Shown here: positions 11,547-25,928 of the stretch, piece after piece | Layout: the number at the start of each line of letters is the position of its first letter | Numbering within the stretch: the first letter of the stretch is position 1 | From: Adiantum capillus-veneris | Taxonomy: Eukaryota > Streptophyta > Polypodiopsida > Polypodiales > Pteridaceae | NCBI GenBank assembly: GCA_014529385.2 | Contig: CM043968.1 | Span: 22,435,484-22,499,483, forward strand | Reading direction: 5' to 3' | DNA length: 64,000 nt | The notes under the pieces: generated by a model | Seen by the model: only the letters and a program-made list of their open reading frames with translations | Database searches by the model: none | What the model was told of the DNA's origin: nothing | Program-made: the position numbers and the translations under genes

Positions 11547-11730
11547 CAGTGGAGCAACAGCAGCAGCAGCAAGAGCAGTAGAAGCAACAGCAGAGCAACG
11601 AAGGGAAGAGACTGAAGAGGATCAGCTCACATAGTAGAAGACCAAAAGGATGAAGACGAGAGCAACATTGTCTTTTATGAAGACCCATTTTGAAGATGCA
11701 GCCTCTCTACTTGTAAAGGAGGACTTTTTC

Positions 11731-11905
11731 CTGTGTGGATTTTATCATCCTGTGTGGATTTTATCATCCTTTGTGGATTTTTCCTGTGTGGATTTTATCA
11801 TCCTGTGTGGATATCACCATCCTATGTGGATTTTGTTAGCCTGTGTAGATATTACCATCCTGTGTGGATAGCAACTTGTCATCCTGTGTGGATTCTGCAT
11901 CTTCA
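11731..11905 (+). repeat. Minisatellite of about 20-bp units
   Basis: At least eight imperfect copies of a unit like CCTGTGTGGATTTTATCAT, with some shorter ones. It lies in the 3' untranslated part of the gag-only element, just before its purine tract and 3' LTR. Confidence 0.85.
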
Positions 11906-11940
11906 ATATCTTGTCATAGTCCAAACCTCGAGCGGAGGAT

Positions 11941-12241
11941 TGTAAAGTGTGAGCTTTGTCCTAGAGTGTGAGTCAAGGAGAAGAGAGTGGAGCAAGGCTG
12001 TAGAGCTACTTAAAGCTCAATTCATGAATGAATAAACACAACTCTATTTTGCACTACATGCTTGTCTATGGTAAGCTTGTGCTAAGCTAAGTCAATACTC
12101 AAGATTGTGTTTATGAGTCCAAGCTAATTCTATCTTGGAACCTAATTCACTTGAGTGATAACCTTGCTTACACACACAGTCACACATTGACGCTATGTTT
12201 CTCTTTCATCCACCATAGCTAGCACGATCCAATTCCTAACA
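11941..12241 (+). repeat. 3' LTR of gag-only element
   Basis: 301 bp, TGTAAAGTGTGAGC to CCTAACA, preceded by the purine-rich GAGCGGAGGAT. It differs from the 5' LTR by a 20-base deletion and about five substitutions. Confidence 0.9.
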
Positions 12242-14447
12242 GTTATATACAGTTCCTGGACAAGACCCCAAATCCTACAGAGCCATGCCCACCTACCAGC
12301 ACCTTCTTTAGCACTGAGATGGTAAAGAGAGCCATTGACAGGATGAGGACCAGCAGGGCATATGATTATGATGGTCTAGTAGCAAAGCACTTTACACATG
12401 CTAGAGATATGCTGGTAGAGGTTCTTGCAATGTTGTTTAATCGTGCTATGTGTGAGGGGTTACCTCAGACTTGGAGGTTGTCTACTATTGTGCCTATCTT
12501 CAAAGCAAGTGATCCTACAGAGCCTGGGAATTACCGCACTATTATGGTTGGGCACACATCACGGTTGTATGCATCCATTCTTAAGCAGCAGTTCAGTAAC
12601 TGGGCAGAGGGTGAGGGTGTACGAGCAAAGGGCCAGGCCGGTTTCAGGAGGGGTTTCTTCGATCTTGATCATATTCTGACACCTAGAGCTATCATTGAGG
12701 AGAGCAGGTCACATGGGAGACGGATTTATTGTAGCTTTGTGGATTTCCGCAAAGCATTTGACATGGTACCGAGAGCTAGATTGATGCGCAGATTGCAGGA
12801 GATGGGGGTGCCCATAGTGTTGATTTGGGGGATTATGGCTCTATACAGATGAGTGATGGGACATGTACGCACTCCGGAAGGAATATCTGATTTAGTTCAC
12901 TCCACCATTGGGGTGAAATAGGGTTGCCCATTGTCTCCTACTCTATTTGGTATGTATGTTGATGAGGTGTCTGATTACATTGACAGAGAGGGTGATAGAG
13001 GTGCCCAGCTGGCAGGGACGAGGATCCCATTATTGTTACATGCTGATGATATTGTGTTGATCTCTGACTCACCAGAGGGTATGCAGCGACAATTGGATGC
13101 ATTAGACAAATTTGCAGAGGATAAACCTTGGTAAAACCAAGGTTATGGTGTTTAACACCACACCACAGTGGATCAGGAGATCAGAACCGACTTTCATATA
13201 TGGTCAAGAGATTGTAGAGTATACAGATGCATACACTTACCTTGGGGTTGTCTTCACTGGGCCGGGTTTTCTTTGGGGAGAGCAGCAGAGACTAGACTAA
13301 CTAGAGCTTTTGCGGCATTGGGAGGCTTAGAGAGGATGAGTTCGCAGGTTCAGTTCCAGGAACCTCAGACAAAGTTGTGGCTCTTTGATACCTTAGTAGC
13401 CTCAGCTATGTTGTATGGGGTGCAAACATGGGGACCTTCAGTAGGCCAAGATGGTTGGAGACGTATGGAGAGGCCCTTGGTATCTATGATCTCTCAACTG
13501 ATAAGAGCCAAGGCCTCCGTACCCCACGCTATCATTCGAGCTGAGCTAGCTGCCCCTCCTATGGAGATTGAGGCGCTTACCAGACCAGTCTCCTTTGCGC
13601 ACAGCTTGTGGGATACTACTAGAGACAGATATGCTAGACCGGTCCTTGAGTCTTCCAGACAGTTAGTTCTTCAGGGGGACACTTCATGCTGGTATGCACA
13701 GATGACATCATGGTTTCAGACGCATGGTTTCACCATGGACAGGCTGCCCTCTTTCCAGTACTCTCTTCAGGCACCCTCGATGTCTCTTACACAGGTGGAG
13801 ATTACTAGACTCATTCATCAGGACCTGATCCAGCTGGATACCAGGAGGACATGGATAGAGCCGCCACAGGAGTTGGGCACGAAGATGGCTTTCTATAGAG
13901 AGCATCTTCTCCACCTCACAAGAGATGGGTTTGTGATTCAACCCAGCTACATGGACATACATATGTCTCATGGTTTGCGGTGTGCCATTGGTCAGATACG
14001 CACATCCTCACATCAGCTAGAGATTGAGACTGGTAGATTTAGAGGGATACCTGCAGACAGCAAGATATGCCGCTTATGCTAGTTAGAGCCAGAGACAGAG
14101 CTACATTACATATGTCATTGCACACTGTACTATGAGATACGGGGCCATTTCCACTGCTTATTCAGAGAGGGTTTCAATCCTTTCTCTAGGGTCATGAGTT
14201 GTGAGGATCAGAGATGTCTTGGGCTATATCTACTTGAGTTACACAGATATAGACACTTTACTGGGGAGAGATAGAGAGAGACAGTCCCAGAGACAGATTA
14301 CAAATTTCTTTTCACTAGATATGGGACAGCCAGAGGAGCAGTCATCATTGCAGAGCTCGGCCCACACTCATTCAACCACTACCGCCACTCTCATCGACCG
14401 AGCACTGGAGCTACGGAGATCTAGACGGCCACGATTGAGGAGAGGAG

Positions 14448-18098
<3,651 letters not shown>

Positions 18099-18386
18099 AA
18101 TTGCATGGTGCAATTAATGCTTTTCTTTTAGCATCTGTTTTTACACATTTTCATAAATGCTTTTATGTAGTGTAGCTAGCACGCAAAAAAGCTAATGTCG
18201 AACGGAGTAAAGCAGTTGGCCGGCAAAGATTGCTTTGCTTCAATTTTGCTTTCTTTTAAAGCAAACGCATCTTTTTTTGCTTTCGCTTGTTTGCTTTCTC
18301 TATCGCATCTTTTTCTTTGCTTACAGCTTGCTTTCCTTTTCTTTTAAACGGTGTTTCTTTGCTTTAAAACTGCTGACAACATGTAG
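18099..18386. other. Unassigned T-rich block beside organelle DNA
   Basis: Pyrimidine-rich sequence with many repeats of TTTGCTTT. It begins where LINE copy B breaks off and ends at the tRNA. It may belong to the organelle insertion, but I recognise no organelle gene in it. Confidence 0.4.
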
Positions 18387-18459
18387 TGCGGGGGCAGGAT
18401 TCGAACCTGCAGTCTTCAGGTCATGAGCCTGACGAGTTGGCCATTTACTCCACCCCGCA
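18387..18459 (-). tRNA. trnfM: Initiator tRNA-fMet(CAU), mitochondrial type
   Basis: On the minus strand a full cloverleaf can be drawn: acceptor TGCGGGG/CCCCGCA (7 pairs), anticodon stem TCAGG/CCTGA with loop CTCATGA (anticodon CAT), T stem GCAGG/CCTGC with loop TTCGAAT. The stretch CAACTC-TCAGGCTCATGACCTGAAGA matches what I know of plant mitochondrial trnfM, not the plastid form with CATAA. It probably came with organelle DNA; position 1 pairs with position 72, unlike bacterial initiators, so it may be altered. Expression in the nucleus is unknown. Confidence 0.75.
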
Positions 18460-18564
18460 ATCTTGGCCTTGGCGTTTGGGGTTGGTTGCCCACCAGCATA
18501 GGGACCACCTAGCCTACCATCGGTCCCGAGAGGTTACGTTAGCCTAGCACCTAAAGATCTAAGG
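18460..18564. other. Spacer between tRNA and 16S fragment
   Basis: Short spacer within the organelle-derived block; no feature recognised. Confidence 0.4.
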
Positions 18565-18770
18565 GGAACGATACTCCCCAGGCGGGATACTTAACGCTAA
18601 GTTAGCTACAGCACTTAGGGGTTGATACGCGCAGCGATTAGTCTCCATCGTTTACAGCTAGGACAGGGGTATCTAATCCCATTCGCTCCCCGCTTTCATC
18701 TCTCAGTGTCAGTGTTGGCCTAGCAGAGTGTCTTTGCCAAAGGTGTTTAAATTGATTTCTACGCATGAAA
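18565..18770 (-). rRNA. rrn16: 16S rRNA fragment, plastid type, decayed
   Basis: The minus strand carries universal small-subunit landmarks in order: ACTCTGCTaGGCC, CTGACACTGAGAG, GAGCGAATGGGATTAGATACCC, a GTAAACGATGGA block, and GTTAAGTATCCCGCCTGGGGAGTA. The last two agree with plastid/cyanobacterial 16S rather than plant mitochondrial 18S. Only about 200 of 1500 bases are present (roughly the 690-870 part in E. coli numbering), with many substitutions and lost bases after GATACCCC. Not functional. Confidence 0.8.
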
Positions 18771-19329
18771 TAAATTGGAGCTTTACTAGTGGAGTGGTTT
18801 TAAGCCTTTTTTTTTATCGTTGCTACATTCACGTCGTCATCAATGGTAAACTACAAATAGTCATCAGATCCCTCCCATTTTCTATGGATCCATAGTTTAG
18901 TTCACCTACTTATTCTTATTGGGTAGTTCGTTAGGTTGCCGAATCCTCCTCAGGTAGCCTCGTCGGAACGAAATGAAGAACGAGAGTGAGATGTTGAAAC
19001 TGCCTTCATTTCAAAATGAATTCCTTCTCAGAAAATGATTAATCATGTGGATAAGCTGATACCGACTCGTCAATCTCCTCCATATTCAATCCGCCTCATA
19101 TTATTGACGCAAAGGCGGGAAACTCGTTGTATCGGTAAACCCACGCATCAATTTGGGATATTTTTCATTTTTCCATCTGCGTTGCTTTTTTGCAATCCGG
19201 CAAATTGGTGGGGCGCAACGGCGAAACTTTGAAAATGAATTTGCAAGGAAAAAGGGTAAGATTTCTTTTCGTAAATTTCTTTTTGTACTTGTAGTCGAAA
19301 TCGATTGAGAAGAGTTCTCCCCCTAACAG
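18771..19329. other. Probable plastid spacer and rps12 trans-intron 3' half
   Basis: No gene. The right part should be the 3' half of the trans-spliced rps12 intron, judged from the domain V just after it. The left part is not identified. Confidence 0.45.
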
Positions 19330-19410
19330 TAATTGAATGACGAGGAGCCGTATGAGATGCGAATCTCACGTACGGTTTTGTATAGCGACATTATAGCTGT
19401 CGACTATCTC
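19330..19410 (+). other. Group II intron domains V-VI (rps12 trans-intron, 3' half)
   Basis: GAGCCGTATGAGATGCGAAT continuing into CTCACGTACGGTT folds as a group II domain V hairpin. A second hairpin (domain VI) follows and leads into rps12 exon 2. In plastids exon 1 lies elsewhere and is joined in trans. In a nuclear copy this has no splicing partner beside it. Confidence 0.75.
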
Positions 19411-20228
19411 ACAACTACACCGAAAAAACCCAACTCTGCCCTACGTAAAGTCGCCAGGGTTCGATTAACCTCCAAATTTGAGGTAGCGGCTTACATACCA
19501 TGTATTGGCCACAATTTGCAAGAACATTCGGTGGTCCTCGTAAGAGGCGGAAGAGTCAAAGACCTGCCCGGCGTTAGGTATCACATCGTTAGAGGAGCCT
19601 TAGATGCTGTAGGAGTGAAAGATCGTAAAAAAGGGCGTTCCAGTGCGTTGCAGAGCATTGTCGCAACTCGTATCATCGCAACGATTCCGTATCAATTGTT
19701 CTAATATGTTAAATGTGTAGCCGACCCAACATTGCCAGGGGACCGAAGCCTGCTACTGCAAAGATTGACCATTACCCGTCTATTTGTGTGAAATAACTTG
19801 GTGTCTAAGGTGTTTTACTTCAGTAGGTTAAGTTGAGTTTTACCCGGACTCCCACCTGATAAAAAAAAAAAGCCTTTTCCTTCCGGAACAGGTTCGGGTT
19901 AAGACTACGAATATTTGACGGAGACTTTGCCTACATCTACCGATTGGATCGGGAAACCTACGGACATTGCTGGTGAGATAACTGAATTGCAAGATTTTTC
20001 CTTTCCATGCCTATTTCTTCTTCCTCCGTGGAAGAGAGGGAGACGGATACTCAATGTGCAATGAGTAAATATGATTTATGTGATGAATAAAAATTGGTTG
20101 GAAACCATAGTTATTACCCAATCATATGGAAAGCTGTATTCGACGAAAGTCGCACATGCAGTTTGGAGGGAGATCCCCCACTAACCGGTGGATCCACTCT
20201 ACAATATGGAGTGAAGAAGCCGAAATAG
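19411..20228 (+). pseudogene. rps12: Plastid rps12 exons 2 and 3 with group II intron
   Basis: Ribosomal protein S12, 30S decoding-site protein. Exon 2 (19411-19642, 232 nt) reads [20 protein letters not shown] ... [10 protein letters not shown] with no stop. The intron starts GTGCG at 19643 and has a recognisable domain V near 20128-20165. Exon 3 (20203-20228, 26 nt) completes S-KYGVKKPK-stop in the correct phase. Exon 1 (about 38 codons) is absent, as expected for the trans-spliced plastid gene. One substitution stands out: AYIPCIGHN where the family has Gly. Exons are still joinable, but the copy sits in a broken organelle block, so it is treated as a nuclear plastid pseudogene. Confidence 0.85.
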
Positions 20229-20290
20229 TAGCTTAAAACGGGAAAAGACATAAAAAAAAATTGGTTGAAGTCTGACGTAGTTGTAAACTC

Positions 20291-20766
20291 GTGGTACATC
20301 GGAGCAGTGTAGCGAACGAAATTAGAAATATCGAATCGGATCCAATTTATTGCAATCGATTGGCAAACATGCTAATTGATCGTATCCTGAAAAAAACGGC
20401 AAAAAATCACTAGCTTATCAGATTTTTTATTAGGCTATGAAGTGGATTAGATAAAAGACAAATAGGAACCCACTGTCTGTTCTGCGACAGACAGTGCGTG
20501 GGGTAACTCCCGATGTAGTCACAGAAACCAAACGTGTGGGTGGATCAACTTATCGAGTTCCCATTGAAGTAGTACCTACAAAAGGAAAAGCTTTGGCCAT
20601 CCGGTGGTCATTGATCGCATGTCGAAAACGCTCAGGTCGAAGTATGGCTTTATGGTCGAGTGATGAATTGATAGATGCCACCAGAAATTTTGGGAGTGCC
20701 ATACGGAAGAAGGAAGAGACACATAAAGTTACGGAAGCAAACAAAGCTTTTGCCCACTTCCGTTAG
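20291..20766 (+). pseudogene. rps7: Plastid rps7, frameshifted with two stops
   Basis: Ribosomal protein S7, 30S head. The usual ATG is GTG at 20291, followed by a degenerate N-terminus and SDPIYCNRLANMLIDRIL. A seven-A run near 20389-20396 changes frame, after which KKSLAYQIFY and onward reads through a TAG (in FY-TAG-AMKW) and a TAA (in IR-TAA-KTNRNP) to VRGVTPD and FAHFR at the stop. Both stops are at places where a C in place of T would give glutamine; at least the TAA is Gln in related proteins. It lies 63 bases after rps12 and on the same strand, the normal plastid arrangement. Confidence 0.85.
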
Positions 20767-21162
20767 TTTTGCTTAGATGAGATTAGTTCCAATCCACAAT
20801 CTTTTCGTTGTGGATTGGAATCGGGGCGCAAGTATCGGGGAATCGAGAAACACTACGCAGAGATGGATGAGTGAGGGGTTGACGACTACTCTTCCTCCTT
20901 AGTTCGTCAATTATTCCAATATTTACAATACGTTGGCCGATGCAAAGCTGCGGAGTGCTTCGTCCATGAAAAGGCTTGACGCAGGATTCTTTTTTTAGAG
21001 ACCAAAATTGATTAGGGGCGTGCATTACCTAGGAGAGAAATTTCATTTCTCCCTCTCCCCTTGTTTTAGGGAATCCAGGTTGTGAAATAAGTGACAAAAA
21101 ATTTTGAGATACGGGGAAAAAGCCTCTGTATCCAAGAATTCTAGAGACTCAATTGATTTTGG
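20767..21162. other. rps7-psbA spacer of plastid type
   Basis: No gene. Contains an inverted repeat: AATCCACAATCTTTTCGTTGTGGATT (20793-20818 region), which could be a 3'-end stem-loop of the rps7 transcript. This direct rps7-psbA neighbourhood is what suggests a core leptosporangiate fern plastome as source. Confidence 0.5.
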
Positions 21163-21191
21163 TTGACACGGATAGGTTTTTGTGATATGCT
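21163..21191 (+). promoter_or_regulatory. psbA promoter (-35 and -10 boxes)
   Basis: TTGACA at 21163-21168 and TATGCT at 21186-21191 with a 17-base spacer, about 65 bases before the psbA start. This is the standard sigma70-type plastid-encoded-polymerase promoter of psbA, with TATACT changed to TATGCT. It would not act as a promoter in the nucleus. Confidence 0.75.
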
Positions 21192-21212
21192 ACATAGTAG
21201 CAGGCTTACTAG

Positions 21213-22175
<963 letters not shown>

Positions 22176-22183
22176 TAAGTTAC

Positions 22184-22560
22184 CTTAGGGAAAAGGATCG
22201 CTCTGGGCACAGGCAAAGGTTTATTATTCAACCATAATGATTGCCGTCCAAACATCCTACATCGAGACCTCAAGACAGCGAATGTGCTTCTTGACGAGGC
22301 GCTAGAGGCTCACGTCGACGACTTCGAGATGGCGCGGTTAGTGAGTGCATGTGACACATATCTTATTGTGTTGTGCTGTGAGCGCAGGGGACACCTGGAT
22401 ATGTGCTGGTACTACCAGACTCCCAAATGCACAGACAAAGGCAATGTGCACAGCTTCAGGGTGTTTTCAGAGCTAATGACAAAAAGGCAGCCAACATGGT
22501 CGTCGGGAGCGACCGACAAACTATTGAATGATAGCTCTCGTAACCCCTCATATACTATAT
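22184..22560 (+). pseudogene. Receptor-like kinase domain fragment
   Basis: Translates as IALGTGKGLLF, then the catalytic loop HRDLKTANVLLDE, then DFEMARL where kinases have DFG-MARL, and a scrambled GTPGY-type region ending YYQTPKCTDKGNVHSF and LMTKRQPT. This matches the C-terminal half of LRR receptor kinases of the BRI1/PSKR kind. The DFG glycine is glutamate, the activation segment is shifted, and both ends are missing. It begins about 30 bases after the psbA break. Its LRR half is found downstream, not upstream. Confidence 0.8.
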
Positions 22561-22582
22561 GACCTCCGGCTCGCCTAACCCC

Positions 22583-22642
22583 GATAAGCTCAACTCAGAT
22601 AAGTCTAACTCGGATAAGCTTAACTCAGATAAGCCAGACGGC
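22583..22642. repeat. Four 15-bp tandem units
   Basis: GATAAGCTCAACTCA and three variants in a row. Confidence 0.85.
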
Positions 22643-23337
22643 CAGACGGGGGCTTGCCCCTGACCAACACCACCTAACAAGAAAAGAAGGCACGGTAAGG
22701 TTTAAGGTTGCGTTTTGCTCGCAGGACTTGTGGTTGCCGTGAAAGGGATAGCGGGTGACGGGATTCAGAAGGCGGAAAGCAAATAAAACGAATCCTTCAT
22801 CTACTAAAGCTACTTCAAATTTACTTAAAGCACCCGGTTCTTCATCTACTAAAGGCCTGAAGCACCTGCATCTTCACCCATGACTTTATCCACGTCAGGT
22901 ACTTTGCTCGAAGTAACAGCACCTTTCATCCACGTCAGCTAGTTCACTCGAAGTACCTGTTCCAGACTCAAAGTCTGTACCGTCGAAATCGGCTTCTTTT
23001 CTTTGGGTATATCGACAGAAACTGCAGAGAAAAGACACTTACTTGAAGAATTAGCCGCAGCTCGTGGCACCTAATAATGGAGGCGCGCTAAAAGTCAACT
23101 AGAGGCCCGCAAACCACCTAATCTATAGGTTAGATGATCTATCTCGAAAGATGGAGAAACCCAGTAGAGTAGTTCCAATCCTGCCCTGAGCATTCCACTT
23201 TCACGAGAACTGGTATGGTAGCTTCGCAGAGTGGGTTCGATGATGAATCATCAGATTGTTGATAGAAATAGACGATCAACGTTAAAAAGTCGAGTACCCC
23301 ACCCGGGTTCGGTTCATCCAGCCGCTATTTTCTTTTA
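22643..23337. other. Unidentified stretch between kinase and LRR pieces
   Basis: No coding sign. Holds short repeats of TTCATCTACTAAAG (22796, 22841) and CATCCACGTCAG. Its texture differs from the flanking kinase pieces; an organelle origin is possible but I cannot show it. Confidence 0.4.
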
Positions 23338-23399
23338 ATGGCGGAGGCAGAACAGGCGCAGTACGACAGGGAGTGGATTTGTAATCTTGGGGAAGGGAA

Positions 23400-24570
23400 G
23401 GGTTTGATTGCGTGCTTGACAAGGCTTTCGCACAACAACTTCTCTGGCGCTCTCTACTCCATTGCGGCGCCCTTTCTTTCATGGCTTAACGTTTCAAACA
23501 ACAGCCTTTCAGGCAGCCTCCCGATGGGTATCGGCCAATGCAGGACACTTAAACATCTTAACATTTCCTTTAATCAAGGAACTGGCGAAAATACCTCTTA
23601 AAGCCTTCTTATTATCTACCTTGAACCTCACAACTGCCATAGCTGGTAGTTGCTCAGACCTAACTCTATTAGATCTCTCTAAAAATTTTATAGCAGGCCC
23701 AATTCCCACATCCCTCAGCTCCTACCAAAGCTTGCGCCATGTCAACATCTCCTTGAACTCCTGGAAATATTCCCACCATCTTCAACCAGCTAGTAAGCCT
23801 AGAGGTGCTTTCCGTCTCCAAAAACAATCTCACAGGCGCAATACTACCCGATTTTGGGGATTCTTTACACCAACTTAAGAAGCTGGATCTTTCGGCAACA
23901 AGAAGAAACAAGGTAATCCCAATTGCCGGCTCTGCATAAGCTTGTATTGAGCTTCAACAAGTTCACGGGGCCTCTTCCTGCATCCCTCCCCAACTCCAGT
24001 AGGTTAAGGGTACTTGACCTCGGTGCAAATGCCTTCACAGGAAGTATTCCTGGCAAGACCTGTGGTCCTTCGCTCCGCAGATTGCTATTAGCAGACAATG
24101 ATTTGTCTGGGGTGGTGCCCTTGGAGAGCTGCAGCAGCCTTGCTGCAATAGATGTCAGTTGCAACTTTATGACTTGCGCCTTCCCGACACCGCTACCGGC
24201 TATGCCTAACATGAGAGAGATGGTTATGTAGGGCAACTTTATTGAACAGGAAATACCCATTGACATCCGCGGCGCAACAAGGCAATTATGGCTACTGGTG
24301 CTCAACCTCAACCTTATCAACGGCACCATCCCGCCCACCCTCTCAAACTGCAGCAGCCTAAAGTAGCTAACTATTTCAAATTCAAACAACCGTCTCACAA
24401 GTTACATTCCGCCGGAGCTGGGGCTTATGCCAAGAATCAATTTTCTGCATCTCAACAACAATTCATTGTCGGGCACAATACTGCCTACACTTGGGAACTC
24501 CAGGTATCTATCGTGGGTTGATCTCAGCGGCAACGAGCTAGATGGTGCCGGTGAGGTGGTTATGCGACAC
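23400..24570 (+). pseudogene. LRR receptor kinase ectodomain, broken
   Basis: Plant extracellular leucine-rich repeats read in several frames: FLSWLNVSNNSLSGSLP and LKHLNISFNQ (23445-23575), LTLLDLSKNFIAGPIPTSL (23660-23715), LHKLVLSFNKFTGPLPASLP and LRVLDLGANAFTGSIPG (23930-24055), LRRLLLADNDLSGVVP, IDVSCN, and INFLHLNNNSLSGTILPTLG (24432-24500). The 24-residue LxxLxLxxNxLSGxIP pattern is clear. At least three frameshifts and TAG/TAA stops separate the parts. Such receptors sit in the plasma membrane and read peptide or steroid signals. Kinase fragments lie upstream at 22184-22560, the reverse of the normal order. LINE copy C interrupts right after. Confidence 0.8.
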
Positions 24571-24726
24571 CAAAAGCTTTTTGTGGTAAGGAAAATATTT
24601 CATTATACTTTCTTTGGATTGAAGGGAGCTTTGAACTAAAATAAACTTTGGACTGAAGGGAACTCTTTCTCCTTGGACAGGAGAGAACTACCCTAGGCTA
24701 GGAAGCCACCTCACCTTAAATTGGAC
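24571..24726. other. Spacer before LINE copy C
   Basis: Short A/T-rich sequence, likely the continuation of the LRR gene (a GT-starting intron may begin near 24589), cut by the LINE insertion. Confidence 0.3.
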
Positions 24727-24734
24727 GCGGGTCT

Positions 24735-25928
24735 ATGAGGTTGGACGTGGGTGCATTTGAGGAGAGTTTCAAAGACAAGGATATTGTGTTCTTCTCAGAG
24801 ACTCATCAGGCCCCTGGACAGGTAATGCCACATGTGGTGGGATACAGATGGGAAACAGCTCACAGGACAAATGCGAGATCTGAGCACGGGAGTAGAGGTT
24901 CAGGAGGAGTAGCAGTGCTATTCAAAGAGGAACTACAACCATTACTGCATATTGTACGAAGAGATGATCATGCTAGATATATGTGGGTGAGACTGAGACC
25001 TGACACAGGTCGATTCCTATATATTGCCATATGTTACTTTCCTCCCAGTACATCAATGTATACCGCATCCAGAGGGCAGTCTCCTTTCTCTATCCTAGAT
25101 GATGACATTTGGGAGTTTTCAAGGGATGGTGATATCATTCTCCTAGGGGACTTCAATGCTCGAACGGGCAACTCGCAGACAGTCTTCTACGACACCTCAG
25201 ATGAGGTGCTTCGAGAGCTGGATGCGGGTGAGTTGGGGCTTGACAGATGCTCAGATGACAGAGAGCAAACGGAGTATGGGAGATACCTCATGGAAATGAC
25301 GACCACACATGGATTAGCCATACTTAATGGCTTACAGCGATTTCCTAGAGCAGCCGGTTTCACATGCTTTCCACATAGACATGGGGCCAGTACAGTAGAT
25401 TATGTTATGACACAACCGAGCTTTATCCCCTGCATTCAGGATTACACAGTGGGAGCCAGGCCAGTGGGCATAGCAGTAGATCATGCTCTATTGACACTGT
25501 CCGTTAAATTTCAGTATAGTACAACCCAGACACCAGGAGGCAGGCCACACACCCGCTATACATTTACACCAGAGACTGATTTCGTTTATACAGAGGAGAT
25601 CTGGGACCGTCTATTGGAAGGCACAGCTAGCACAAATGGTACAGGCCTCTTAGTGGAGGAGTGCACCAATATACTCACCGAGACGCTGCATGGGGCTGCA
25701 TCAGTAGCATATCCACACACTCAGCCGGGTAAGAGACGACATGCTGGGAGCATGCCACAGAATAGTTCGTATGATGAGGAATGCAGAGAGATGAGGGCAC
25801 AGTTTCAGAGGGATCTTCCGTTAGGAGTCATCACTTACAAACAGTCTCGGCCGACGCCTTGTGCGACGGAAGAAGCGAGCTTACCTAGCTCAAATGGAGC
25901 GAGACTTATATCAGATGTTCTTGAGTAG
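24735..25928 (+). pseudogene. LINE ORF2 endonuclease part (397-codon frame)
   Basis: AP-endonuclease-like (EEP family) domain that nicks the target. Seen motifs: FFSETHQAP with the metal-binding Glu, LLGDFNARTG with the catalytic Asp-Asn pair, STVDYVMTQPS, and AVDHALL with the final Asp-His. All key residues look present. The frame breaks at the 8-base deletion near 25849, so the last part reads out of frame until 25928. Use of the AP-type endonuclease rules out the restriction-like endonuclease clades such as R2. Confidence 0.85.

Larger units (their letters stand above)
9576..12241 (+). mobile_element. Gag-only LTR retrotransposon (TR-GAG-like)
   Basis: Complete 2.67-kb element with TG...CA LTRs (9576-9896, 11941-12241), a primer binding site and a purine tract. 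The 5-bp duplication GTTAT flanks it (9571-9575, 12242-12246), and removing one copy restores the LINE sequence seen in copies B and C. The only coding content is a Copia-type gag with a zinc knuckle; no protease, integrase or reverse transcriptase is present. It must have moved with enzymes from another element. The LTRs differ by a 20-base indel and about five substitutions, so it is fairly recent and younger than LINE copy A. Confidence 0.9.

Noticed and set aside
19333-19704. Single 123-codon ORF over rps12
   Set aside because: Its first residues come from intron domain V-VI and its last from the second intron; only 19411-19642 is exon.
20494-20766. rps7 as a short intact protein starting at Met-Arg-Gly
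   Set aside because: The ATG-like start is internal to VRGVTPD; the real gene starts near 20291 and is broken.
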